From: an uncultured Bacteroides sp.
GTDB taxonomy: Bacteria > Bacteroidota > Bacteroidia > Bacteroidales > Bacteroidaceae
Direction: 5' to 3'
Length of the DNA: 32,975 bases
Assembly (NCBI GenBank): GCA_900546645.1
Contig: URDR01000030.1
Location: 1 to 32,975, forward strand
Shown: positions 8,757-16,539 of the stretch, piece after piece
Position numbering within the stretch: position 1 is the first letter of the stretch
How the letters are laid out: every line of letters starts with the position of its first letter
Notes under the pieces: model-generated
What the model was told of the DNA's origin: nothing
What the model saw: the letters and a program-made list of their open reading frames with translations, nothing else
Databases searched by the model: none
Program-made: the position numbers and the translations under genes

Positions 8757-8786
8757 TCTTTTATTGGTTTTATCTCTTTCTGCTTG

Positions 8787-8819
8787 ATTCTTCGCTGAAG
8801 ATACAAATTCTTCGCTGAA
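8787..8819. repeat. two 13-bp direct repeats, 20 bp apart
   Basis: ATTCTTCGCTGAA occurs at 8787-8799 and again at 8807-8819, start to start 20 bp, i.e. about two helical turns. They lie between cydB and the small membrane gene. A paired protein-binding site or a simple duplication would both explain them. Confidence 0.7.
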
Positions 8820-8838
8820 AAAGATGCAAATAAATGGT

Positions 8839-8891
8839 TAAAGCGTTGCAATGCCGCTTCCGAACCACAGAAACGGTTTTACAACGCTTTA
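8839..8891 (-). terminator. probable terminator after cydB
   Basis: TAAAGCGTTG (8839-8848) and CAACGCTTTA (8882-8891) form a perfect 10-bp stem with a 33-nt loop, starting 17 bp after the cydB stop. The T run is better on the plus side (8892-8897) than on the minus side, so on the minus strand termination may be partial. Confidence 0.5.
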
Positions 8892-8908
8892 TTTTTTCGA
8901 TGCAGCAT

Positions 8909-10060
8909 TTAATACAAATGTTCGTCGCGCTTGATTTCTTCTTCAGTAATCGGTTTGCGATCGATGGCACGCCATGCGTACACAATGTAAGCCAGCACAA
9001 AAGGAACAAGCACAGACACGTAAGCCATGGTCTGCAAGGTAAACAGGCTGGAACAGCTGTTGGATAGAGTCAGCGAACTCTGCAAGTCGGCTGTAGAAGG
9101 GTAATATGCGGTGTGGTTATAACCCACGGTGAGCAGCAATGCCAATACCGTCAATACCGTGCCGACTCCGGCAAACCAGATACCGCGTGTATAAGTCTTG
9201 CAGAAAATGCTCTTGCCCAGTCCGAACAATACACCTACCACACCCATCAGGAACAACACCAGCAGATAAGGCATGGCAATCAGGTTATTGAAATACTTGA
9301 ACGGCTCCATTGCGATTTCACCGGTTTCGGGCTGTACCGCAAAGCCGTCTTTCAACAAGACATGAGCCACGAAAGCCAAAAAGAGCAGCAGGAAAGGGAT
9401 TCCGTCGACAACCAACTGGCGACGGCAACGCTGCACTAACGATTCACTGCGGATGTTATTGATGAAGTAGAGTGTACCTAACAGGCGCGACAAGAAAAAG
9501 ACTGCAAATCCCAGCAGCAAATTGGTGGGGTGAGCCAACGCATCGAGTCCGTGCCAGCCATTCGCCCACTGACTGATTACCGGCATCAGTTCATCGGTCA
9601 GATTTCCTTTGCTCACCAGGAACTCTGATCCATTGAAGAAGGTAGCAACTGCCACTCCGAGCAACACCGGACCCACCAGTCCGTTCAATACCAGAAAGTA
9701 TTGGTAGGTACGTTTGCCCAACAGGTTTCCAAGTTTCGACTGGAACTCATACGATACCGCCTGCAGCACAAAAGTAAACAGAATAATCATCCACAACCAG
9801 TAAGCTCCGCCAAAGCTGGTGCTGTAAAATAACGGGAAGGAAGCAAAGAAAGCTCCTCCAAAGGTTACCAGTGTGGTAAAAGTGAATTCCCATTTCCGGC
9901 CGGTAGAGTTTACCAACATGGTCCGTTCGTCTTCGGTGCGTCCCAGACGGAATAGCAACGAGTTTCCTCCTTGCACAAATAGCAAAAATACCAGCAGGGC
10001 TCCCAGTAAAGAAACCAGAAACCACCAGTAATGCTGTAAGAATATATAAGTTGAATCCAT
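8909..10060 (-). CDS. cydB: cytochrome bd ubiquinol/menaquinol oxidase subunit II
   Basis: 383 residues, eight to nine hydrophobic helices, matching CydB in length and in blocks such as QAVSYEFQSKLGN and LRGN-region equivalents. CydB pairs with CydA in the inner membrane. CydA holds the haems and CydB gives structural support and part of the proton and oxygen path. The gene begins 50 bp after cydA on the same strand without a promoter between them, so the two are surely co-transcribed. The C-terminus ends in a charged tail (ITEEEIKRDEHLY). In an anaerobe such as this, cytochrome bd removes traces of oxygen using menaquinol. Confidence 0.93.
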   Translation of the reverse strand: MDSTYIFLQHYWWFLVSLLGALLVFLLFVQGGNSLLFRLGRTEDERTMLVNSTGRKWEFTFTTLVTFGGAFFASFPLFYSTSFGGAYWLWMIILFTFVLQAVSYEFQSKLGNLLGKRTYQYFLVLNGLVGPVLLGVAVATFFNGSEFLVSKGNLTDELMPVISQWANGWHGLDALAHPTNLLLGFAVFFLSRLLGTLYFINNIRSESLVQRCRRQLVVDGIPFLLLFLAFVAHVLLKDGFAVQPETGEIAMEPFKYFNNLIAMPYLLVLFLMGVVGVLFGLGKSIFCKTYTRGIWFAGVGTVLTVLALLLTVGYNHTAYYPSTADLQSSLTLSNSCSSLFTLQTMAYVSVLVPFVLAYIVYAWRAIDRKPITEEEIKRDEHLY

Positions 10061-10110
10061 TTGTTTAAATTATTAAGTTTGAGTTGTTACGTTTCTTAGT
10101 TTCTCATTCA

Positions 10111-11604
10111 TTACTCTTCTACCCCTTTGCGGATGGCTTTCAGCATGATGCCGATTTCAGCGATCAGCAATACGGTAAACATCACAAGGAAGATAAAGAA
10201 GGTAGTCTGTACCGAACCGGTTTCCAATTTAGATACAGCAGCATTCACCGGAAGCATATCCTGAATGGTCCATGGCTGACGTCCCATCTCAGCAACCACC
10301 CATCCTGCCTGACTGGCAAGGTAAGCCAAAGGAATGCTCCAAAGTGCCACATAGTGCAACCAGTTAACCTCAGCAAGTCGCTTCTTCCAACCTAAAACCA
10401 GAATCAAAATGAAGAAGAAAATAAAATACACTCCTAAGCCAACCATTACACGGAACGACCAGAACATCAGCCCCACATGCGGAACAAGAGTGGCAGGATC
10501 TTTAATGTATCCGTAACCGAAATAAGGCATATTTTCATCCAGCACATTCCGGGAAGCCTCCATGCGGGCTGTATCGCCCTCTTGTTTAGCCAGACGGAAA
10601 TCGGCTAAGGCAGCAATGGCTTTCCGTCCGCGCTCCATCTTTTCTTCTGCCGAAAGAGCCTTGGAGCCATCGGGCAGCGTATAGCCTCCGTTGAGCAAGT
10701 CATGAATGCCCGGCACGTAACCTGATGCCTCACGGGTTGCCAGGAAGGAAAGCATTTCGGGAATCTTAACCGGACCCACCACCGTGAGAGGCTGATGCGT
10801 TCCACCGTCATAAAGTCCTTCCATTGCAGCCAGTTTCATGGGTTGCACCTGAGCCACCCGATAAGCTGAGGTGTCGCCTGTAGCCGCTGTAACCAAGGCA
10901 GCAAACAGTCCCACACAAGCAGCCACGCGCATACTTGCCAGCGCAAATTCCTTTTCACGCTTGCGAATCAGATACCAGGCACTCACTCCTACTACAAAGA
11001 CAGCCCCCAGCACCCAACAGCTTAATACCGTATGGAAAAACTTATTGACAGCTACCGGCGAGAATGCCACAGCCATGAAGTCAACCATTTCATTACGCAT
11101 GGTTTCCGGATTGAACTCCATGCCTACCGGATATTGCATCCACGAATTAGCTACCAGAATCCACCAAGCCGAAATGGTAGCTCCCAAGCCCGTAAGCCAG
11201 GTAGAAGCCAAGTGGAAGCGTTTGCTCACCTTATCCCATCCAAAAAACATGACAGCCACAAAGGTAGCTTCCATGAAGAATGCAAGGATGCCTTCAATGG
11301 CCAGCGGGGCACCAAATATATCACCCACAAACCATGAATAATTACTCCAGTTCGTTCCAAACTGGAATTCCAGAATCAGCCCGGTTGCCACACCGATGGC
11401 AAAGTTAATACCGAATAACTTCATCCAGAATTTTGCCGTCCGCTTCCAAAACGGATTACCGGAGGCTACATATAAACTCTCCATTATTGCCATCACTACA
11501 GCCAGTCCCAATGTGAGGGGGACAAACAGCCAGTGATAAATCGCAGTCAAGGCAAACTGAGCCCGCGACCAGTCAATCATCGAGGTGTCGATTGTTTCTA
11601 CCAT
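10111..11604 (-). CDS. cydA: cytochrome bd ubiquinol/menaquinol oxidase subunit I
   Basis: 497 residues, the catalytic subunit that oxidises quinol and reduces O2 to water. The expected haem residues are present: His24 (E. coli His19), Glu104 and Glu112 (E. coli Glu99, Glu107), His191 (E. coli His186) and Met387 within FWSFRVM (E. coli Met393). The conserved GRQPW is at 441-445. The segment between about 256 and 380 (KLAAMEG... to LVPHVG) is the quinol-binding Q loop and is about as long as in E. coli. The gene lies between the DUF4492 gene (61 bp upstream) and cydB. The start ATG at 11604 follows an A-rich leader with no Shine-Dalgarno. Confidence 0.95.
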   Translation of the reverse strand: MVETIDTSMIDWSRAQFALTAIYHWLFVPLTLGLAVVMAIMESLYVASGNPFWKRTAKFWMKLFGINFAIGVATGLILEFQFGTNWSNYSWFVGDIFGAPLAIEGILAFFMEATFVAVMFFGWDKVSKRFHLASTWLTGLGATISAWWILVANSWMQYPVGMEFNPETMRNEMVDFMAVAFSPVAVNKFFHTVLSCWVLGAVFVVGVSAWYLIRKREKEFALASMRVAACVGLFAALVTAATGDTSAYRVAQVQPMKLAAMEGLYDGGTHQPLTVVGPVKIPEMLSFLATREASGYVPGIHDLLNGGYTLPDGSKALSAEEKMERGRKAIAALADFRLAKQEGDTARMEASRNVLDENMPYFGYGYIKDPATLVPHVGLMFWSFRVMVGLGVYFIFFFILILVLGWKKRLAEVNWLHYVALWSIPLAYLASQAGWVVAEMGRQPWTIQDMLPVNAAVSKLETGSVQTTFFIFLVMFTVLLIAEIGIMLKAIRKGVEE

Positions 11605-11665
11605 AAGTTTTTAGTTCTTTTTAAGGTTATACATCATTTTAATTTTTTATCACTTCCCCGCTAAA

Positions 11666-11902
11666 TCAGTCGGTATGCTGATTTCCTCCGGCAACCCGGT
11701 CTATCAGTTCCGTTCCCACATAATCTTGCTTCTCTTCCGTACTCTTGCCTTTCAAGAAGGAGGGGAAAAAGAAGAGTTTCAGTATAAAGAACATCACAAA
11801 CAGTTTAATCAAGATGATGGCCCAGAGTGTACGTCCCAAAGTCATCTCACGAAAACCGTCATAATAGAACCGATAAATGCTAATAATACTCTTTTTAATC
11901 AT
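11666..11902 (-). CDS. DUF4492 family small membrane protein, first gene of the cyd cluster
   Basis: 78 residues with an N-terminal MIKKSIISIYRFYYDGFREMT segment, one hydrophobic helix at about 27-47 (LWAIILIKLFVMFFILKLFFF) and a charged C-terminus. Proteins of this kind (DUF4492) are found directly upstream of cydA in Bacteroidetes and some epsilonproteobacteria. A role in assembly or stability of the bd oxidase is a natural inference, but I know of no proof. It is the first gene of the cluster, 61 bp before cydA. Confidence 0.75.
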   Translation of the reverse strand: MIKKSIISIYRFYYDGFREMTLGRTLWAIILIKLFVMFFILKLFFFPSFLKGKSTEEKQDYVGTELIDRVAGGNQHTD

Positions 11903-11922
11903 ATCTATTTTTATAATGATTA

Positions 11923-11953
11923 CAAAGAAAGCTATTTATCGGGAAAAAACAAG
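11923..11953 (-). promoter_or_regulatory. possible promoter of the DUF4492-cydA-cydB cluster
   Basis: On the minus strand CTTG (11950-11953) and TTTCTTTG (11923-11930) are 19 bp apart and end about 20 bp before the ATG at 11902. The -7 box lacks the usual A at its second position, so this is a weak match. Confidence 0.35.
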
Positions 11954-12143
11954 GGTTCATCCTTATAAATTACGCAAAAATCTATCGCTTTTGTTTCAGC
12001 ATACTCCCAACAGATTGGCAGCAGCCCTAACAGAAAAGGTTCTCTGCCTCCGTATACCGCTAAAAAAGCGACACTCCTTTTATTATATAGCAGACAAGAA
12101 GTGCTAAATTATGTCAACGAACATGTCATTTAATTTGGTTTTA

Positions 12144-12176
12144 AAAAACAACTTGTTTTTGATTGCACAAATCAAA
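12144..12176. promoter_or_regulatory. two overlapping palindromes upstream of the candidate sRNA promoter
   Basis: AAAAACAACTTGTTTTT (12144-12160) is a perfect palindrome about one central base. TTTGATT-GCACA-AATCAAA (12158-12176) is a second, with 7-bp arms and 5-bp centre. They lie 17 bp before the -33 element at 12193, a typical place for an activator site. The second resembles FNR/CRP-type half-sites TTGAT/ATCAA but with a longer spacer than FNR uses. Confidence 0.4.
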
Positions 12177-12192
12177 CTTTTCTGTGCTTAAA

Positions 12193-12224
12193 CTTGCTTG
12201 GAACAGATTTAAAATCTATATTTG
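12193..12224 (+). promoter_or_regulatory. promoter of the candidate small RNA
   Basis: CTTG (12193-12196), 20 bp, then TATATTTG (12217-12224), a good Bacteroidetes-type promoter pointing into a stretch with no gene on the plus strand. Confidence 0.65.
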
Positions 12225-12230
12225 TGGCAT

Positions 12231-12342
12231 AGAAAAGAAGTTGTGAAACTTCTCAGATAAAAATAGTTTAGTTAAGTCTAGTTTAGTTTTTGTGTTGTGG
12301 TACTCCTGCTGAAAGCGTTCATTGGGAGTACCTTACTTTTTA
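12231..12342 (+). ncRNA. candidate small RNA with its own promoter and terminator
   Basis: From the promoter the predicted transcript starts near 12231 and ends after a hairpin at 12299-12332, about 110 nt. It begins with a short hairpin AGAAGT...ACTTCT, then an A/T-rich single-stranded stretch carrying TAGTTTAGTT twice (12264-12273 and 12279-12288), then the terminator. No start codon with a sensible ORF is present, and the next gene downstream is on the other strand. It does not resemble SRP RNA, RNase P RNA or tmRNA. I cannot match it to a named family, and 6S RNA is not excluded. Confidence 0.55.
12299..12342 (+). terminator. intrinsic terminator of the candidate small RNA
   Basis: GGTACTCC (12299-12306) pairs perfectly with GGAGTACC (12325-12332), followed by TTACTTTTTAT. 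Confidence 0.7.
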
Positions 12343-12361
12343 TAACGCACTCAACTTGAAA

Positions 12362-12413
12362 GTTAAAATACAGCCGGGTCACAGAAAGCGATGAATGCTT
12401 ATCTATGACCCGG
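12362..12413 (-). terminator. terminator after the C69 dipeptidase gene
   Basis: CCGGGTCA (12374-12381) and TGACCCGG (12406-12413) form an 8-bp stem that continues inward with one mismatch and one bulge. On the minus strand it is followed by CTGTATTTTAAC. It begins 51 bp after the dipeptidase stop and, from the other side, also borders the sRNA unit. Confidence 0.65.
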
Positions 12414-12464
12414 ACTTATCTAAAGAACTGATTCCGCAGTCCTTATCCAACTGATAAAAACAAA

Positions 12465-14114
12465 TTAGTATGCTACATTTTTCATCTTGTAGCGGTCGCC
12501 GGTTTTCTTAACCATTTCTTTCAAGAAATCTTCCGGATATCCGGGACGGGTAAGCGGAGCCGAATTTCCTTCTTTCGGGCGAACCAGCTTGCCGTCTTTT
12601 ACTTTTTTCACAGCTCCGTCATTGTAACGTACAATCAAGAACTCAGCCAGTCTCTTCCAGCAATCTACTGCGGTCTGCGCACTCATCGACGTATAATCTG
12701 TCAAGAAATCCTTCGCTTTCTGTGGGTCATCTTGATAGAGCTTCATAGCTGCACTTTCAATACCTTCCTGTGCATGGGCATACATATCTTCCAGATCGTT
12801 TTGCACCGTACGCATATCATTTATCATCAGCGAATAGCGCGGGCGAATCATGTCGGCTACCCAGTTATAAATCCAGAAGGCAGAATCCCAAGAGAAAGTG
12901 ACACAGTCGCCGTTTCCTTCTGCATATGACGCAGGTACACGGTCGGTATTGCAATATACCGGAGTAAACACGGTCATATTTGCATCATCCAGTCCGAACC
13001 ACAACACTCCGCCGATGGCATCGGGCATAGAAGAACGCATTTGTGAGACAAAGACAAATGCACTTTGCTGAGTAGAGATAGGGCGTTCATTAAAGTATTC
13101 TTCTCCATCGACTTTAAACGTAAGCGGAGAAAGACGGTAAGGCATCTTAAACGCACCGGCACCGCAATCTTTTGTAATATCAAGCGGAGTTCCTTCGTAA
13201 TGATCACGCATAGCATGCTGCATATCGCGCACAGAGAGCTTGCGGTCGGGCTTTACATAAAGCGGCATCGGCTCGGTACTTTCGCCCTGAACATACGACA
13301 GGTAAGCCTGTCCTGTGGCTTTGCTGAACATGTTATAGAAACTCCATACACGGGCTTCACAGAAACGCACATTGCCGAAATCCAGCGGACAATAGGCATC
13401 AGCAAAGCTGAACTCTGTGTTCTTTCCTGAAAAATATCCCTTCTCACGGGCGAACGAAATCACATCGGGTGAATAAAGGCAGTTTTCCTTGTCGCTCATA
13501 TCAAACTTGTGGATACGGCTCTGGTTAGCATGGGCTGCAATACAGTCATCGGGGATACGGACTGCTACCCATACGGCTCCTTTGATTCCGGGACCTTTGC
13601 CGATCATCTCCATAATCCATGCCTCATTGGGGTCGGCTATAGAGAACGATTCGCCACTGCTGTAATATCCGTATTCTTTTACCAAGTCGGTCATTACCTT
13701 AATGGCTTCTTTCGCTGTACGTGAACGCTGTAAGGCTACATAAATCAAGCTTCCATAATCCATGATTCCTGTGGTATCAACCAGCTCCGGACGTCCGCCG
13801 AAAGTGGTTTCACCGATAGTCACCTGAAATTCATTCATGTTTCCTATCACATTATAGGTCTGTCTGGCTTCTTTGATTTGACCTAAATATTTGCCGGTAT
13901 CCCACTCGTGGATATCGCGCATCGTTCCTGCCGGATGTTCGGCTGCGGGATAGTGACATAAAAAGCCGAAAAGGCCATATGAGTCGGCTGAATAAGAGAC
14001 CATAACCGAACCGTCGGCTGAAGCTTTCTTTCCCACAATGAAGTTGGTACAAGCCCAACTGTTTGCTACAAATGCTGTCAGAAGCATGACAGCTGCCATT
14101 AGTTTTTTCTTCAT
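12465..14114 (-). CDS. C69 family dipeptidase (PepD-like), exported
   Basis: 549 residues of peptidase family C69, N-terminal-nucleophile enzymes that cleave dipeptides. A signal peptide (MKKKLMAAVMLLTAFVANSWA) ends exactly before Cys22 of CTNFIVGKKAS, and that cysteine is the expected catalytic nucleophile once exposed by cleavage. Further family blocks follow: DGSVMVSYSADS at about 34-45, GETTFGGRPEL near 100, and a long mixed domain with WDSAFWIYNW near 415. The product should act in the periplasm. The gene lies 60 bp downstream of the M23 peptidase gene on the same strand, and I see no promoter box in that gap, so a shared transcript is likely. Signal cleavage both exporting and activating the enzyme is inference. 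Confidence 0.87.
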   Translation of the reverse strand: MKKKLMAAVMLLTAFVANSWACTNFIVGKKASADGSVMVSYSADSYGLFGFLCHYPAAEHPAGTMRDIHEWDTGKYLGQIKEARQTYNVIGNMNEFQVTIGETTFGGRPELVDTTGIMDYGSLIYVALQRSRTAKEAIKVMTDLVKEYGYYSSGESFSIADPNEAWIMEMIGKGPGIKGAVWVAVRIPDDCIAAHANQSRIHKFDMSDKENCLYSPDVISFAREKGYFSGKNTEFSFADAYCPLDFGNVRFCEARVWSFYNMFSKATGQAYLSYVQGESTEPMPLYVKPDRKLSVRDMQHAMRDHYEGTPLDITKDCGAGAFKMPYRLSPLTFKVDGEEYFNERPISTQQSAFVFVSQMRSSMPDAIGGVLWFGLDDANMTVFTPVYCNTDRVPASYAEGNGDCVTFSWDSAFWIYNWVADMIRPRYSLMINDMRTVQNDLEDMYAHAQEGIESAAMKLYQDDPQKAKDFLTDYTSMSAQTAVDCWKRLAEFLIVRYNDGAVKKVKDGKLVRPKEGNSAPLTRPGYPEDFLKEMVKKTGDRYKMKNVAY

Positions 14115-14174
14115 ACGTTATTTTTTGAGTTTTTAAGTTTATAAGTTTTGAGTTACTACCTTAGAGCCTATAAG

Positions 14175-15839
14175 TTAAAACCGGTAGGTTTCCCGTTTCT
14201 CATTACCACAATAATCTGTAACCGTCACCTCTATCCGATGAGGTACCCCCTTCTTCACCTTTTCCGGATCTTGAATAACCAATACACCTTTCTTCAAGCC
14301 GAAAAGCACGAAACGTCCGTCAATATATACTTTATATGAGGCTACACCGGTTTCTGCATCACCTATCTTAAAACGGATGTTACGGTTTGCCCGCCAGTTT
14401 TTCAATCCTATCGGACTGATACGCGGAGCAAGAGTGTCTACCGCCACGGCAAAAGTTCCGAAATTACGCACCCGGGCTTTAACCCATCCGTGCTCATATT
14501 TACCACCCATGGATGCCCTCCGCTTGCCCAGTTTCTGAACAATATAATACTTGCTTGAATCGGCTTCCAAATGATGACGCACTCCTATTGACAAATCACA
14601 ATAGCTGTGTAAGGGAGTGTTTCCGGCATCCAACACATAATCGGATGACAACGAAGAACTGTCTCCTTTTACTTCGGTAAGCAATTCTACATCCTCATAC
14701 AGATATCCACGAGGTACAACAAACTCCATACCCGGTTCCTGAATCACATTCGTGCGGTTCCAAGAAAGCATTTTATTACCGGATGGAGCGGAAGGTAACG
14801 GAATCTCTTGCCGACGTCCGCGAACCACAAAGCGGCAAATTGACCGATTGCCGAAATTATCCTCCAGCACGTAGCGGAAATGATAGTCTCTTTCTTCATC
14901 TATCAGAACGACTCCCCTATCATTCTCAGCCTTCAACAAACGCAGCCGGTTACCGGGAAGAATCAAGGAACGCATAATCAGGCGACGGGTGCGAACCCAC
15001 TCATCATAATCAGTAAAAGCATTAATCATCCGGTTTTCTTCCGGAAGAACTTTATCGGTCTTACTGCTAAACACTTCAACCGAATCGACATAGAGTATAA
15101 CCGAATGAACTCCGTAAAAATTAGACGTACCGTCCATATAGTCTTTTGCACTGATACCGGTATAAATCTCTCCCCATGCCGTAACAGGCTGTTGCAATGC
15201 TTCGGATGAAAGTAACTTCTTATATGAAGTCCCTTCAATGACTCCCTTGCCTTTTACCGGATAAAAAGCAACTAAGCTGGCGCGTGGTGCCTTCGAATCT
15301 TTAAGGTGAGATTTAAAATAAGGCATCGGGTCGATATATTCTCCCGTATCTGTTTTACGCAGTTCCAGATGAAGATGCGGACCGGCTGAAGAACCTTCAT
15401 TTCCGCTCAAGGCAATCACCTCTCCCCGCTTTACCGGGAACTGGTCCGGCGAGAAAGACAAGTCGCAGACAAAAGTTTCATTTTCATACTGATACTTACG
15501 GACCTCTGCCTGTATTTTCCGGGCAAAAGAAACCACATGACCATAAACAGAGGTCAGTCCGTTGGGATGGACCACATAAATGGCCTGTCCATATCCCCCG
15601 TGAGATACAGCCACGCGTGCCACATAGCCATCGGCTATACATTTGACAGGCTTACCCGTTACACCTTGAGTCTTAATATCTAATCCGTTATGAAAATGAT
15701 TCGGGCGAAGCTCCCCGAAGTTCGCGCTTAATAAAAGCGGAAAATCGAAAGGTGAACAAAAATCAAGCGTAGAAGTTTGTTGTGCATTCACTCCCCAAAC
15801 ACTTCCCCAAATAAAGGCTAATATTAGTTTTCGTATCAT
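14175..15839 (-). CDS. M23 family metallopeptidase, exported (LytM domain)
   Basis: 554 residues. A signal peptide (to about 19, VNAQ) is followed directly by a LytM/M23 domain at about 30-170. The zinc residues are His50 and Asp54 (HNGLDI) and the HLH at 155-157 in AGPHLHLE, with YGH at about 99-101. The family cuts peptide cross-bridges of peptidoglycan; with all the motif residues present the enzyme should be active. Compared with short M23 domains there is an inserted segment of about 30 residues (about 105-135) before LSGNEGSS. The remaining 380 residues are beta-rich, without a named domain that I recognise, and may bind substrate or partners. It heads a two-gene unit with the C69 dipeptidase, giving a cell-wall endopeptidase beside a dipeptidase. 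The start is set by the signal peptide and by the promoter just upstream. Confidence 0.88.
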   Translation of the reverse strand: MIRKLILAFIWGSVWGVNAQQTSTLDFCSPFDFPLLLSANFGELRPNHFHNGLDIKTQGVTGKPVKCIADGYVARVAVSHGGYGQAIYVVHPNGLTSVYGHVVSFARKIQAEVRKYQYENETFVCDLSFSPDQFPVKRGEVIALSGNEGSSAGPHLHLELRKTDTGEYIDPMPYFKSHLKDSKAPRASLVAFYPVKGKGVIEGTSYKKLLSSEALQQPVTAWGEIYTGISAKDYMDGTSNFYGVHSVILYVDSVEVFSSKTDKVLPEENRMINAFTDYDEWVRTRRLIMRSLILPGNRLRLLKAENDRGVVLIDEERDYHFRYVLEDNFGNRSICRFVVRGRRQEIPLPSAPSGNKMLSWNRTNVIQEPGMEFVVPRGYLYEDVELLTEVKGDSSSLSSDYVLDAGNTPLHSYCDLSIGVRHHLEADSSKYYIVQKLGKRRASMGGKYEHGWVKARVRNFGTFAVAVDTLAPRISPIGLKNWRANRNIRFKIGDAETGVASYKVYIDGRFVLFGLKKGVLVIQDPEKVKKGVPHRIEVTVTDYCGNEKRETYRF

Positions 15840-15858
15840 GTTTTACTATTTATCCGGA

Positions 15859-15890
15859 CAAAGATAATGAAAGGTGAGTGTAGTACCAAG
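15859..15890 (-). promoter_or_regulatory. promoter of the M23 peptidase gene
   Basis: On the minus strand CTTG (15887-15890), 20 bp, TATCTTTG (15859-15866), ending 19 bp before the ATG at 15839. Confidence 0.65.
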
Positions 15891-16214
15891 CCAAAAGCTT
15901 GCTTTTGAGAGAAGGTATTGCCGAACCGCATCCTATCTTATCCCATTTAAAGATAGCATAATTATCCTTAATTACCTGCTGTTGGGCGGAATATTTTTGC
16001 TTATAATTCACAGAAAGTCAACCCGTCTCGCTTCCTGCATGCTGGATGCCTTCGGGCAGGAACCGTAAGAGGCGAAGTCGCCAATCTTGGAAACAATGCG
16101 CTGCGAGCCAATATATAGATGTGCTTGGTATAGCGTCCGCCCTGATTAGTAACGCCAATTACATTGCTCACGGAATCGCAAGTACAAGAAAACCGACTAA
16201 ACGAAAGAACCAGT
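15891..16214. other. gene-free stretch before the repeat array
   Basis: I see no convincing gene here; the open frames are short, without start signals or recognisable composition. Small inverted repeats are present, for example TTCCTGC (16031-16037) with GCAGGAA (16055-16061), and GGCG/CGCC at about 16072-16083. A lone TATTTTTG at 15992-15999 resembles a -7 box but has no -33 partner. Nothing here can be named. Confidence 0.5.
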
Positions 16215-16302
16215 CAGTACTTCCATGAAAAAACCGCAGTACTCCCGTGAAAGTACTGCAGTACTCTCGCAGAAGTACCGGAGTACTTCCGTGGAAGTAC
16301 TG
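16215..16302. repeat. four tandem 22-bp palindromic repeats
   Basis: Four abutting 22-bp units at 16215-16236, 16237-16258, 16259-16280 and 16281-16302. Each approximates CAGTACTTCC-GT-GGAAGTACTG (in two halves around a central dinucleotide), so each unit is itself an inverted repeat. Unit 4 is nearly perfect, unit 2 close, unit 3 moderately diverged, and unit 1 has lost its right arm. There are no spacers, so it is not a CRISPR array. It sits 61 bp upstream of the lysO -33 element. Confidence 0.9.
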
Positions 16303-16363
16303 AAAGGTTTCTTGGAACTTAAAGCTGGAAAGCTACCCTGAATCGCAGATTTATCTATAAATA

Positions 16364-16396
16364 TTTGGAAAATATACAAAACTATCCGTATCTTTG
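16364..16396 (+). promoter_or_regulatory. promoter of the lysO operon
   Basis: TTTG (16364-16367), 21 bp, TATCTTTG (16389-16396): one of the two best promoters in the window. It predicts a start near 16403 and an unusually long leader of about 230 nt before lysO. Confidence 0.75.
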
Positions 16397-16418
16397 CACC
16401 ACTAAACTAAACGAACCC

Positions 16419-16523
16419 ATGCACATATTAACTAAACATACTCCGATTGCTCTATCCCAGCCTTCATCAGAAGTGCATGGTTACCGGATTGTGCATATCC
16501 ATTGGTTCAGTGGCTTCCTATAA
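16419..16523 (+). CDS. possible 34-aa leader peptide ahead of lysO
   Basis: A short ORF starting 16 bp after the predicted transcription start: MHILTKHTPIALSQ... to ...HIHWFSGFL. Five of 34 residues are histidine (2, 7, 20, 25, 27). Translation is not shown, since the ATG has no Shine-Dalgarno, but that is normal here. Its position between promoter and terminator-like hairpin is what a leader peptide in an attenuator would have. It may equally be a chance ORF. Confidence 0.3.
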   Translation: MHILTKHTPIALSQPSSEVHGYRIVHIHWFSGFL

Positions 16524-16539
16524 GTTCTTAGAGCCCTCC

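Noticed and set aside
11877..12107. 76-codon plus-strand ORF upstream of the cyd cluster
   Set aside because: It begins inside the DUF4492 gene on the other strand, has no start signal and no recognisable sequence.
16215..16302. CRISPR array
   Set aside because: The 22-bp units abut with no spacers, and no cas genes are near.
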